From positions 1-64,000 of the forward strand of contig JAQOOI010000016.1 of assembly GCA_028554645.1 (NCBI GenBank): 64,000 nt of DNA, in the 5' to 3' direction. This stretch comes from Omphalotus guepiniiformis. Its lineage: Eukaryota > Basidiomycota > Agaricomycetes > Agaricales > Omphalotaceae. The notes under the pieces are model-generated. The model was given only the letters and a program-made list of their open reading frames with translations, was not told the origin of the DNA and did no database searches. Position numbers and translations under genes: made by a program. Positions 39,401 through 51,242 of this stretch are shown one piece after another (positions within the stretch are counted from its first letter, which is position 1; each line of letters starts with the position of its first letter).

Positions 39401-41239
39401 ACATAGTAAGTACATCCTGTACCTTACCTGTACTGGTACACATCCCTCGTGTTCCGTCCCTCTCTCCAACCTAACTCAACCTCAAGCTCGACGCTCAATT
39501 AATGAATTCGTATTTACGTTCCTTCACGTAAGTAAACAACTTGAAATGAAAGGATGACGACGAGACTAGAAAAGACCATATGTAACTTAGCGTTCGTTCA
39601 TTTAGACTTCTACTATGTACCTACCTGGTAGTACCTTACCATAGGAAGAAACAATGATGCTTGTTTGATGATTGATACTTGATATCGCCATGTATCTCAA
39701 TGTATGTATCTATGTACGAACTGACACTGACTCAGAGAGAATCTCCCACCGTTTTCTTATCGGTTTAAACCATCTTGCTACGCGGGTGTACCGTGACTTG
39801 ACTTTGAACCAACTACTAGCTTAGCGCTAGGAAGACCTGAAGAACGTATAAGACTCACTCCGAGTCTGATGGGAGTACAGTAATCATTAATCGATACTTA
39901 CATGAACTCCATTGGTACCCAAGCAAACGTCTCCGCGGTACCTCGTCCTCGTCTCAGATCAAGTTCTGGGTACCAGAAGAGATGTAGATGGATGGATAGG
40001 GTAGGCGGAAACGCAATCATAGGCTGTGTGCTGCGCAAGCGCTGAGCCTCGCTGAGCGTTCTTTTCAGCCACTATACACACTTTCGAATTCGAACTAGAA
40101 CAAACACACACCTCGCCTCACCTCGCCTCACCCCACCTATGGAACCCTTATCCCATCCCGGAAATATTCAATCGCCACTAAATCAAAAGACTCCACGAAT
40201 TCCGGAAGCGAAACCCGAGCCCGAGGAGGGAGGAAGGAACGACTGAGATACATACATACGTCAGATACTCATAGATGTGGCGCGAATGATCCAACGGACG
40301 ACGAGGGACGCCATATACCCTCATCCTAATCATCACGATGATTGAATTTGACGTGGTCCCGAGTTGTTCAGTCACTGACTGTTCTTACCTGACCTTACCT
40401 TAAAGATAATCGATAAAGATACATACATAGATGTGGAGATGTGGATGTGGATGTGGATGTGGATACGACTTGTCCCCCCAAATCTTATCCGTGGCGTGGC
40501 TTCCCGTGGCGCGGCACAGCAAGGCGCAGCCTGAGCGCGGTGTACTATACAAATTTGTGAACTTGTGATTGAAGTCTTGAATAAGACTTACAATTCAAGT
40601 AACAAATTACAACGAACATTTGCTAGTCAAAAGTCCTGATACCCATATTTTGGGTGGTTGTTCCGAGTCAACTGTGTGTATGCGGTGTTTCAGTACCTTC
40701 AGTACCTTCAGTAGCAAATTCGTCAGATGGGTGTAAAAGAGGGGGTGATAGAGTACATACATAGCGCTTAGCATCTCCACCGCTCCTTCCGCTTTAGCTC
40801 TGACATTGACTTTCGAGGCACCTGATCCCACCTGATCCATTGGAATACGTGAAGTGACTGTATGATATCTGCATAAAGACAAGCTCGTTCGTCTTGCTTT
40901 ATACGTATACTGAGCCGAACGACCTTTACATGGCGAAAGTTCGAAGATGTTTCTTTATCGGATAGATCTAATTTCTATAGTGGTTATTTTCTTAGTGAGA
41001 TCAAGAGCTTGAGAATACGTAGACACATGCAATACGACAAACTGAACCCCCTGGCAGGCCTTCTCAGGAAATCCGCGTCTGTAGGCTTCAAACGAACACG
41101 TTTTACAGTCATCGATACATCTCATTGGTTAAGCTAAGCTTCAAAGGTCCAGACGTCCAAACCTTCACATGCACATGTAGCGAGTCCTTCCCGGTCCCTT
41201 CCATACGGTTTCGTGTTGAGAAAAGACGAAGGCATTGAA
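36476..41239. other. Gene-poor flank beyond the right arm
   Basis: I find no exon with recognisable protein features. The stretch is rich in GTACTTAC/GTAAGTA words, including three near-consecutive TACAGTACT units at about 37405-37430, and holds a GGATGT-type tract at about 40436-40462 and pyrimidine-rich blocks at about 39150-39225. Open frames such as 38971-39330 (minus) are low-complexity and unconvincing. Confidence 0.45.
40434..40463. repeat. (GGATGT)n simple repeat
   Basis: Five hexamer-like GATGTG units run in a row in the gene-poor flank. No gene is associated with the tract. Confidence 0.85.
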
Positions 41240-42240
41240 TATTGAATTTGTATGGGCTTGGCTTGGTAGACGTGGCACGGAAGAGAAAGGCGGCCCGGAT
41301 ATCATCGGCCGGAACTAAACTTCAAGCCTTCAAGGCACGACGACGTCATTCGACCGCCACTCAGGCACTTCGGCTTCCGGTCCGACAGCTCGGAAACGTT
41401 TTTTGTCGTCAGTCGTCGATCATTCCATTCCGACTTTCAAGAAAGAGTTTTCGTGCATATGCACGATTCTCAGCGATTCTTTCCCTTTTCACCCAATGAG
41501 GGCGCTAAGGTGTCAACATATCATATGCCGTACGTCGTGTGGCGCTCGGTTTCTCGAACGCAGGTGTCTATCTTCAGTATGTTCCATGTTAGTTTTTATG
41601 GTTTACTGATTTTTGGTTTATTTCTGTGAGAACAAGATACAAGACGAGTGTCTTGGTGTCCCTGGGCCTGCCGCTTCGAGTTATGTACGAGTGGTACATG
41701 CTAGGGACGTTGCGGGAAGGAAGTGCATTGGTTACTACTGGGTTACTACGAGGAGAAAGGAACGGACGGATGCCAGATCCCTTCCGTTCTGTCCTTAAGA
41801 TTACGGGAGCGGAGAAACGTTCTTGCGAGCCTGAGGTACGTCGTGCTAGATATTCATGTTGTCCACACGATGACATGCAGCATTCAGCCTGTCTGTCACG
41901 GTCTTTCGCCATTGCCAGGTTCCCACTCAGCTTCTCTGTCACTCCACATCGAGTTCGAACGATCGTCCCTAGCGCTGGTCAAACGGAGTGTATGTGTGTT
42001 CAAACGATATCGATCATCGGCGGTATCCTGACTATCAGCAAAATGTCGTACCTGCAACAAGCATGATCGACATATGCATGTACGTACATATAGACGACCC
42101 CACGCACGCAATCTCTTATTTCGTTTTAAGTACTGAATATACTTGATTCCCATTGGCGGCGGAATCGATTAACAATTGCTGGCAGTACTTGAAGATTCCA
42201 TGAAGAAAACACAGTGTACTCCACAGGCTCTGACGTGACG
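41240..42240 (+). repeat. Third, diverged partial copy of an arm segment
   Basis: This kilobase resembles about 32880-33690 of the right arm in the same orientation, and the complement of about 6480-7460 in the left arm. Shared words include 'TTGTCGTC...TCGATCATTC' (41404-41430 versus about 33015-33030), 'TCACTCCACA' (about 41939 versus 33457) and 'TGAAGAAAACA...GTACTCC' (about 42195-42222, matching the complement of 6510-6540). The segment is more diverged than the two arms are from each other. A conceptual peptide at its start ('LYGLGLVDVARKRK') resembles one on the left arm ('WLLGLMVDMARREEQ'), so the ancestral segment may have been coding, but I recognise no family. Confidence 0.6.
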
Positions 42241-42332
42241 CATTGTATGTATGCATGTATGCTTTTAGGTGCTTTTCAGCTCAGTTTCCATCATTTTCAG
42301 CGAATATTATATTCCATGCCCCTAGGAAATAG

Positions 42333-43130
42333 ATGGGTACAATTTCGGACGCCGCGTATTCGTTCAGCGGTGCGCCGTATATCCTGACCGAGAATAAGGT
42401 CCTTCCTGCGATAGAAAGAACTCGGGAGAGTCACCGGGTGGAACCCTCGCCCGTTGTCACAAAGTTAATACTTACACGGTTTGACAGGAACGTTCAAAAA
42501 GAATTGCAGAAAGGAATGGTACTCACGAGTCACTATCAATGCGAGACTGGCAAGGCGGCCATGGCCATAATTACATTGTGAGCCACCTTTTAGAGGCGAT
42601 AAATCAGATAGATACTTACGCATTGGCGGCCGCTGGGAATTCGGTAATTTAGAGTCCGCCAATGTACCCCGGGAGGATTGAATGGGATTTATCGATACGG
42701 ACAAGGAGCTTGAAGAAGTTTTGGCTCACATAAACTCTTGGCGTGGTGGTTTTGCTCGACCCCGAAGCCTTACAGAACGTGTTTGAATTATTCATCTGCG
42801 ACGACAAGAACGTCGCTGCGACGAAGCATATGACAATTCCTCATCATGATCACGTTGGACTCCGTATAGAAGGAAGACAGGATGAAGGAAAGGTAAAGTA
42901 TTGCCGGTTTCAAATCCACGAAATCGACACTGACGATGGAGATCCAATGCGTATGTAGGTACTCGAATGAAGGGTATGTCAGTTGAAACACTGACGGAAC
43001 AGCGGAAGCAATTATACACTGACTTTCCTAACCACCTCCGAGAACCAGAATTTACAAACGACGGGTTTAGACCTGTGTTCGTTGTTCCCTGCTACCATTT
43101 TTGTGCGTATTCTATCATGATATTGTTCAA
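42333..43130 (+). pseudogene. Possible decayed multi-exon gene, unrecognised
   Basis: Several coding-like pieces lie in order on the plus strand: 42333-42581 ('SGAPYILTENKVLPAIERTR'), 42743-42894 ('LDPEALQNVFELFICDDKN', then HHDHVGLRIEGRQDEGK before a GTAAAG donor), and about 43003-43130 after an ACAG acceptor ('RKQLYTDFPNHLREPEFTND'). I cannot splice them into one uninterrupted frame or name a family. Amino-acid composition is ordinary for globular proteins. It could be a real gene with misjudged introns or a relic. Confidence 0.3.
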
Positions 43131-43367
43131 GATATAACCTTCGTTCACGCCATTGAAGACGGGATACATATTAAATTCCTTTCTGCACTCCATTCAATAA
43201 CACCCAATTGATCTCAGAACGTCTGACAGGAAGTGTGTAGTACCACGTCTTACATTTGCCATTGCTGGTATCTAACACGAAGTTACCACATAGGCTAAGA
43301 TGTGTGCATTGTGCATTGTAATGTAATCGCTACGTGGAATCGTATTTTCATTGAGATCCGGGTAATG

Positions 43368-44510
43368 CTACTTTTTCGACACCGGAACAGCAACAGGAAT
43401 ATCCTCCAACATCTTCTTCACACCCAACATACTTGGCCTCTCCCCAGGATCAATCTTCAAGCACGCCCTCGCTATATCCTCAAACGGTGCCGGCGGTACC
43501 CAATGCGAAGTATAACTCCACTTGTTCAAAGGTGAATTCCCAAGGATAAAATCCGTCATTGCGCATCCAAACATATAAACGTCGCTTTTCTCGGTATAAA
43601 GTCGGTAGTCCCAGTCACTCCGTTTTGTAATACCTTTAACGGTATCTACATCCGCACCAGATATCTCTGGACATATCTCACTCCCGAACGTACACTCCAA
43701 GTCGCATAGATAGATATCCTGCGTATCAGGATCGAGGAGGATATTTCTATACGCGATATCACGATGAATGATCCCGCGTGAGTGGAGGGATATGAGAGCT
43801 TCGGTGAGTTGTAGGAGTGTTCGTCTGAGCCAATACACAGTAAGCCTATCGCCCATGCCTACCGTGTAACCTCTACTATCGCGGTATCGAGGGAAAACTA
43901 TTAACCCGTCATCGGTCCTTCCTAGGAGTTCAACAACATGTGGACAGCCTTTTGCTAGGAGGAGACAAGGTACTTCGCGCAGACATCGCGATGCCTTTGC
44001 GAAATGTATCGTTTCGTCGTAGGGTACGATAGGTAGCTCTGAGACGACGGTGGATGTGTCTTCGTCGTGATAGTTGAAGGGTTCAACAAGAGGAACAAAG
44101 GGAATTGGATCGATGGAGTCGCCTTTGATCTCGGAGTGTGTATTCAATGTGGGTAGAGGAACAAGAAGACGAAGAATGTTCCCGGATAGTGTACCTGGAA
44201 TGTCGTGTATCTTGACGTAGAGCGGCTCGCCACCATCTTGTGAGTCGTACCAGTATTCGTCGTAGAGAGGTCCTGTGAGCATGTCGACAATTTTGCGATT
44301 GATGTTCGTCTTGGATTTCAAGGCAAAGTCGGTCTCGCGGATGCGTTCCCAATTTTTACGAAAGGTCTCGTCTGATACTTTAGAAGCTTCGAATTTTAGC
44401 TAGTGAGTAGGGGAGTATAGGTATAATACACGGAGAGTGAAGAACTTACGCATTGAATGTGATTGGAAACTTGAATGGGGCACGAAGATGGTGGTTACTG
44501 TTTGAACCAT
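43368..44510 (-). CDS. Protein kinase-like protein with atypical DFG motif
   Basis: Two exons, 44510-44450 and 44386-43368, give 359 residues (start and first intron are my best guess; the second exon is solid). The C-lobe shows 'HRDIAYRNILL' (catalytic Asp about 230 and Asn 235 present), 'LCDLE' at about 249 in place of DFG, 'EKSDVYMFG' as the helix F aspartate segment, and 'DPGERPS' near the end. I see no obvious glycine-rich loop, although 'HFAKASRCLREVPCLL' could be the N-lobe helix C region. The HRDIAxRN form resembles tyrosine kinase-like and other expanded fungal kinase-like families. DFG Gly to Glu with Phe to Leu leaves Mg-binding Asp in place, so reduced or altered activity is possible rather than certain. 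Substrate and pathway are unknown. Confidence 0.75.
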
Positions 44511-45839
44511 TCTCAACGTTTATCTGGCCACTTCACCGTGGGAATCAAGGATGTTCTCAGCAAAACCTTCATATGTGGAATGCTAATCGTCAGTCTAGAG
44601 TGGCGATGCTCTAGTAAGTTCTCACCTGACGATCAACATCAGATCAAGAACATACACATGGGTGCAATAAAAATGACTCGTACAAATCAGAAGTTTTTTT
44701 TAAAAAAAAGAACCCGACAACACCTGTGTATGGTGCTTGACGCCCACAAACGCCCACTTTGGGGTTGGAGTCGTTCGACCCTGAGTACCGAAAGATGGCT
44801 ATCAGGATCCAATCATGACTTCCGAGTCTCTGTGCAACTATGTAGCTTTAATACTACTATTGAGCTGTATTGCGACGAAACAATAACCCACGAGAGGCAA
44901 GAACTTCCGAGTCATAGTGTGGCGTTAGAAACGTGTAAGTATTGCCGGTATCATGCACCAGTGCTGTCAGCAGTACTGTAGATTCATTGACTGTAAAGTA
45001 CTCTAAGGTCCGTTTCGCGAACACGCATTCCTCCGGGGAAGATTGTAACTCCGAGAGATATACCAGAACTTGATGTTGCATGCACACCCTGAGTGCTCCC
45101 CCTTTTTCCACCATGACTCGATGCTTTATAAACACCGTAGTCTTCAGATACGACGGTCTCTTGTGAGAAAGTCACTTCTTGTTTAGCTCGAAATAGGGAT
45201 AGGGTTGGCAGAAGTAGGAGTCATACAACGTTAACGTTAACGGAACAGCCTGCCCGACAACCTGTGACTTTCTCTGCGGCCTCTCAAAGTTTGTAAATTC
45301 CGGATTTCTTCATTGTTGATCAAGCTGAGAAGGGTAGCGTATCAGTTAATGTAGTTACACATGATATACAACGTCGTCAGCCAATATATGCACTGAGTGT
45401 TCTTTGTTGTTACTCTAAAAACGAATCCTCCGTCAGGCGAATATCATTCGACTTACTTACGTGCTGAGCGCTGAAAGCCACTTCTGGATCTAATGCATCA
45501 TGCATTGTGGCCGAACAAGCTAGCTCACATCATGATCAAATTCTCCTAGTCCTTCCTTCCTTCCTTCCCTATCCCTATCCATTCCGAGTCCGTAGACAAA
45601 GACTTGAATTTACTCAACTATCGTCTAGCCTAGGAGTACCCATAGGGGCTCAATGTGTCGATGAACGTTCATTAACGTTTAATCAGATTCATATATTCAC
45701 TCCGTTTGCAAATCCGCCTATAAGAACATACAGCAATCCCCTGATCGACCCATATCCAAGTCGCATCGCATCGCTCCTGAAAGTCAAAGTCAAGTCGCTT
45801 GGTCGTTCCTGTACACCTCCCCAGCGGAATCACTAATCC
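44511..45839. other. Intergenic stretch without a convincing gene
   Basis: It contains a homopolymer-rich spot (T-run then A-run near 44695-44710), a palindromic GTTAACGTTAAC-like word near 45230 and a CTTC tract at about 45553-45570. Open frames on either strand show no domain or splice logic that I can support. Confidence 0.45.
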
Positions 45840-45962
45840 CTACACCTTTTTCAAGTTCTCGACAAACCAATAATCTGACATACCCCTGTGCTCAAGTCCA
45901 ACAGCGGGAACCCCCAGATCAATCGACATCCCATACCACACTCCTGAATCCCAAATCGTTCC
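45840..45962 (-). pseudogene. Stranded 3' exon of an unrecognised gene
   Basis: On the minus strand, after an acceptor CACAG at about 45962, an open frame of about 40 codons reads 'TIWDSGVWYGMSIDLGVPAV', then 'GLEHRGMSDYWFVENLKKV' and a stop at 45842-45840. The regular composition and clean acceptor suggest a true last exon. No matching upstream exon is visible between it and the CAP10 gene (stop at 46437), so the rest of the gene may be lost or consist of exons that I cannot see. I do not recognise the family. Confidence 0.4.
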
Positions 45963-46436
45963 TGTGATCCTAAGGGGTGCACAACAACTTGAACAAGAGC
46001 AGAGCAGAATCTAAATATCGATAAGTATCATACTATTACATTACATTTACCTCTAACCGGCGCTAAGTAAGTAGCTTACGAGCAAAGGATTACAAAAGAA
46101 GGAAAGCAGACATCGATCCACATCCCTTCTATAGGATCTGGACAGACTGCGAGTACTTATAGTAGAGAGAGATGTACACTAAACGATAAAACGGTAAACG
46201 GTAAAACGGTATTAACACATACATAAGTTTTATATCTATCTATCAAGAAGCCTGAAGGAAGCACTGCGCCACAGAACCCGGAGAGAAATGTGAGATTTTT
46301 GTACCGGATTATCGTATCGGAAGGAGTGGAGGGAGTAAGCCTGAGCGAGGTGCACGCCGCCGCGAGGAACTTGAGGGAAGGAAGTGATAGAATCGATAGT
46401 CGGAGTCCTCTACGATGTGGACGGTGTGGGTGGACT
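45963..46436. other. Intergenic region downstream of the CAP10 gene
   Basis: No supported gene. It must contain the 3' end of the CAP10 transcript, which runs leftward from the stop at 46437. Short AAAACGGTA repeats occur near 46180-46212. Confidence 0.4.
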
Positions 46437-48738
46437 TCATTCAAAATCCGAATCCTCATTATAGACAAACGACATCTTTTCCCGATCCGTGCTCATCACT
46501 CTCGCATACTCCAAAAACAACCTACAAAAAAAAAACCCCATCAGCCCATCAAATTCACAACTCTTTCCACGGGGGGATACCAGTACACACCTAAAATTAT
46601 ACGCAACCATATCCTCCTCTCTCCAAAACCCCAAACTCCACTCTCTCCCCTGCTGTCCAATCTTCTTACCCAACTCATCATGACCAAAATCACCATTCGG
46701 ATCGCCTCGGAAGAACGCTAGTGTATCCCACAAATCCGAAAGGTCTACTTGAATTGGAACGTAATGCACCCAAGGTTGAATACGGTCTGTGAACCATTCG
46801 GGGTAAATTGTTGATTTGAATATACATGATGAGGATGTTATTAGTCTTTTGAAACGTGAGGACCAGGCGTTGCCGTCGACCTACAACGACCGAAAAAAAA
46901 TGAGTACCAGAACGACGACGATGAGGATCCACGATAAAACCCACATCCAAAATCCACTTAAACCTCCCAGCATCCCTCATCGAAACCCCCTTCCTCCACT
47001 CAAACAAATCCCACAACTTATCACATACCCTCTCCTTCACATTACATTCCATAGGTTTCCCCGTGAACGAAATATCCAACATCGCAGGTGCCCACCTCCC
47101 CTTCCTAACAACCCTCCCCTCTCCCACCCCTTCCCCCTTCCCAACACCCAACCCAATAACCCTAAGACTCTCCTCATACCCTCTCTGCGAAAACTCCATC
47201 AACCTAGTCCGATGAGACAACCACCACTGATACTTATTCCCATAATACGTCCCAGTATTCGATCCACGCCAATGTAACCTCTCATCAGTCTTTTCCTCCC
47301 AAGGCGGATTATCCCCACCAACAACATCCTGCACCCAATTCAACGGTATCGCAGAGGTTATATCGTGATGGAGGAGGGTGGGGGAGTAGGAGAAATACGG
47401 AACGAGGAGGGGAGGGGGGTTTTGACCTCGATTTAGTTTGACGAATTGACCGTGTTGACGGAATAGGTGGGGGTGGGTACATGGGTCCATGGTTTTTTTG
47501 TGGTCGTAGATGAAGGAACGGGAATCGGATGTGGAGAGTGGGTCGAAGGAAGGACGGAGGGATAAGGGGTATTGAGCTTCGAAGTCGATTGGGGTGTTAC
47601 GGGCGGGGGATTGGGGACTACATGAAGAGAGCCAGCCGTTTGTTTTTTGAGGAACGGGGTCGTTTATCATTGAGAAAGCTACGAAGGAACCGTTAAGAAT
47701 CAAAGAAGGGAACAAGTTGGATCAACGTACTCTTTCCCCGCTTCGCATAATCAACCCCCTTCTTCCAAAGTTCCCAATCAGTCTGCATACTCGGATTATC
47801 ATGCGGACTAAACGTCGCTCTAAACGGTGGAATCCACTTCTCCAACCCCGCCTCCCTCAACATCCCAGTAATCGCATCCCCAGCCCAAGTCATATCATGT
47901 CTCTTAAACGACTCCGTATAAATCTCCGAACGATTCAAAACGGTTATCGGATCCGTGTAGGCTAGTTTTCCGATTGTGAATGATTCGAATTTCAAGTAGA
48001 TTTCGTGTGCGAGTTCGGTTTGTTGGAGGTCTGTGGGGGAAATTCCCCAGAATGCTTCGAGGTCGTTGTGGATTTGGTCGTATTCGTCTGGGAGTTGGAC
48101 GTTGTGTTCGACGACATAGGCCCACCTACAATAAGCGATAAGTCACCAATTGAGGAAAACAATGACAGTATCTCAACTCACCACTTATCAAACCCAATAG
48201 GCGGCTTCCTAGCATACCGTCTCTCATACTCGATTACAGCATCCTCAAGCGTCCGACTAGCTCGCTCCAACTTCGCTTTCCACTCGGCTTCACTCCTCTC
48301 AATAAGCTCGAAAATCGGATGAGGTCCCTTCGGGTTAACCTCAAGAAGCCCATTCCTATTATACCTATGTCTTTCCAAAATCGTCGTCGCTGCCCCCGTC
48401 GTCGTCGTCGTCTCGTGATATTCGAAATCGCCCAAAATACTCTTCCCAGCCGGGAAGAACCTCCTCACGCCTCCCTTATCCTTGTCTTTATCAGAAGCAG
48501 TAGTAGGCCAAGGTGAGGATCTCCATGATTTATGATTACCGACGACGGTGACTTTAATAGGCTCGATGAACGTTTTTAACGTGACTGTTGTCCTATCCAA
48601 ACTTTTCTTATCAGAGTACCCAACGAGGAAGATGAAAGTGAATGCGACGAAGAGAAAGAATGTGGTTCGACGGGTACGTGAACGTTTGGAGAACGCAAAG
48701 GTGCTGATTGAAGGGCCAGGACTCCTAATGCTCAACAT
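46437..48738 (-). CDS. CAP10-domain glycosyltransferase, type II membrane protein
   Basis: Five exons, 48738-48182, 48125-47731, 47678-46945, 46880-46591 and 46521-46437, give 686 residues; all introns are GT-AG (52-69 bases) and in phase. The short basic N-terminus (RSRTRR) precedes a hydrophobic anchor at about residues 28-42 ('FFLFVAFTFIFLVGY'), so the bulk should lie in the Golgi lumen. The C-terminal CAP10 domain is clear: 'RFKWILDVDGNAWSSRFKRL' spans the exon 3/4 junction, followed by 'STIYPEWFTDRIQPWVHYVP', 'LSDLWDTLAFF' and a Gly/Arg-Glu segment. CAP10 proteins are glycosyltransferases related to cryptococcal capsule protein Cap10 and animal POGLUT enzymes. Here a role in glycan or cell-surface polysaccharide synthesis is likely, but donor and acceptor are unknown. 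Length and exon layout suit basidiomycete family members. No copy of it exists in the nearby repeats. Confidence 0.92.
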
Positions 48739-50262
48739 CTAGAGGGAGGGCAGGCGCAGTGAGAAAGTGAAATGACCGTGAAGATGGATGGTAGCCCCAG
48801 GAAGAGCGGAGGACCGTAGATGGAAGGCAGGAAAGGAGAGAAAGTCTAGAGACGCCATCCCCTGTCAGTAGCTTTATAGCCCCCACTTGTATGTACGACT
48901 TCCCGAGGGGTCATTTTGGCAAGAGGTTAAAAAAAAATTACTAGCAAAAGGGAACGATTAAAGGTACAGCATCACGTGAGTATTGTGTCAACCCTCCCCT
49001 TTCCGCTCTGCACTGCACAATTGGGTATATGCTATGTACTATGTTTCTGACAATAGCTCGTTCAGAGAAGTGCGTAGTAACGATGATGGAATGAATACAA
49101 ACACAGGTTATCCATCCACGCCCAATGTAAAGAGGTACAGGTATAACTTATGTATGATGAATGATGTCGACAAGTAGTGTCAATGTAGCGCTGAGCGCGA
49201 GTCGCCGCCCATGTCATTAAATTGTCAATGTCGCAGACCAGACAGCATGATCGTTGAAATTACTAACCTATAATTTTGCAGGGTAAAAAGGTACGCTCGC
49301 GTCAACCCTGAGTCGAGATTTTCATCCGCTCGAAGGTAAGGTCAGCAACAGTCAGCAAGTCGTTCTACTTATGTACGTTGATAATCGATAAGGCCCTGGA
49401 GATCCTTTCCTGCTTCGACTTCCAAAACCAATCCAACTTTTGAAATAAACGATGCTAGGATAGAACCCTACCCTTCTACGGTCCTCCTGACTCGAAATCT
49501 CTCGTAGATTCGCGCACATTCCAAGCATCCAGCGTCATCTGCGGCATGCGGTGAAACGTCAAGAAAGACGTCTGGGATTGTAGGAAATGACCCTGCAAAC
49601 CCTTTGAACCTGATGAGAAACTACTCAGCATCAGGTAGACGAGGGTATGTAGACGCAGTCTCTATTGCGTCCCTCCCTATTGTCGTTCGTTCAAGACGCT
49701 ACAGAACATGTCTCGTCTCGTCTCAAGGGGCCCGCCCGACATCGCCTTCCATCCCCAATCCTCACTACCACTCCGAGGGGCTTGCCTTGCCCCTGAAAGT
49801 CTGGAACCGCACTTTCTTATCTATCTTCTGGCAAATAATCCGCGGGCGCACGGCGCGCATCCTATGTACAAATGTCATCGCGAAGCTGAAGCTACGAGTT
49901 CCTGTTCGACGTTCGTTCTCAGAGAAACGCGCATCGCATCGCACGTCAAGTCACTCAGTCAGCGGGATTCTCCGTTCGGTACTTACCTCACCGAAGGGGG
50001 CTCCGAAGGGTCAACCTATACAGGTGTCAGTCTGTGTCAGAAGATGCCAGTGGGGTCATGTCGCTCACTTGTCGTCAAGGAAATGACATGGGTCAGTTCT
50101 TCGCGCTCCCGTCCCGTCGAAGAAGAATAATACGGGAGGGGAGTTTTGACAAGATCATACATGCACTCCTCAACCATTTAATTGCGCGAAGGGTTTCGTA
50201 CATAGATACGATACTTACGACGAACTATGTAGGTTTCAAAGAGATACATCATAACTTACCCT
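48739..50262. other. Promoter of the CAP10 gene and gene-free stretch
   Basis: The first 250 bases upstream of 48738 should hold the CAP10 promoter. Beyond that I see no exon with recognisable features. Overlapping open frames at 49604-50130 are long but proline/serine-rich shadows without motifs. The homology to the U-gene repeats starts at about 50263. Confidence 0.45.
48871..48880 (-). promoter_or_regulatory. TATA-box candidate for the CAP10 gene
   Basis: On the minus strand GCTATAAAGC lies about 135 bases upstream of the ATG at 48738. Position and sequence fit a TATA element; there is no other support. Confidence 0.4.
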
Positions 50263-51242
50263 AGCGTACTCGAAAAGCTATCATAGGGCAAGCTTGAGTC
50301 TCTATCAACGCCACTGATCATGATACGCATACAGTGAAGATCTCCTTATTGAACAACTCGCTCTGAGCTGTGCCGGGACTGCATCCGCTGACAGAGGTGG
50401 TCCACAAGAATCCACACCGTGTCGCAACGCGAATCCGAGGTCTTGAAGTTGGAGAGAAGCTTCCGCTTCCATTTAAGTAGTCGAAGACACTAAATGGAAG
50501 TGGTGTTCTGAACAAAGAAGAAAGAAAGAAACAAGTAAGAAAAGACGAAGAAACGAAAAGAGATCCTCACTCACTTTGTCATACTTCACTACACCTTCTT
50601 CATATCTTGCCGACTCTCATCCCATCCGACCTGACCAAACTCTCGGGTTCGAAGACAAAGACGAAGACGGTGTACCTACCGTATAGCACGTTCTGGTAAA
50701 GCTTCGGACGGCAAGTCTCGAACAACGAGTTGTCGTTGTCGAAGTATATGAAGGGCTACGCGCGTAGTGGTGATCCGGAGCTACTGTAACGTTCGTTCAA
50801 TCGTTCGTCGTTGGCAATGAGCAATGAAATCAAATTCTACGAGTAAATGAACAGAAGGCTCACCAGCACCGGCACCTCGACCGAAAGAAAGAAACACGCG
50901 ATTCGCAAACTATCACGAACGTGCCATAAAATGCACCCCTGTATCCCGTGTCATAAAGAACGGTGTGCTGGAGCTAGAGACATACTTGAGGCCAGGGAAA
51001 AGCAAGAAGAGGAAAAAACTCACGAGTTGCTGTATCCGTGATATCCCTCATACGACCCGGAAGCCAGATATCACATCGCGTGCCCAGATACACAGCAAAG
51101 GAGGCGGCATGATAACCTCGTAACTCGTTGTATCGTGAACGGTGTGCAAAGAAAGGTTGAAACGTTCAACGTTCAGTACTCAGTCCCAGTAAACCAGAAA
51201 AGAGCGGGAAGCTGCAGTGTGAGGGGAAGAGTCGTACCAAAC

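Noticed and set aside
44475..44981. 168-codon plus-strand frame next to the kinase-like gene
   Set aside because: It begins in the 5' exon of the opposite-strand gene, includes a homopolymer-driven 'FFLKKR' stretch, and shows no domain.
46816..47277. Open frame of 153 codons on the plus strand
   Set aside because: It is antisense to exon 3 and exon 4 of the CAP10 gene, is Pro/Thr-rich, and has no motif of its own.
49604..50130. Two overlapping plus-strand frames of 140-160 codons
   Set aside because: They lie in different frames over the same DNA, with composition typical of chance frames in GC-rich sequence and no splice logic or domain.
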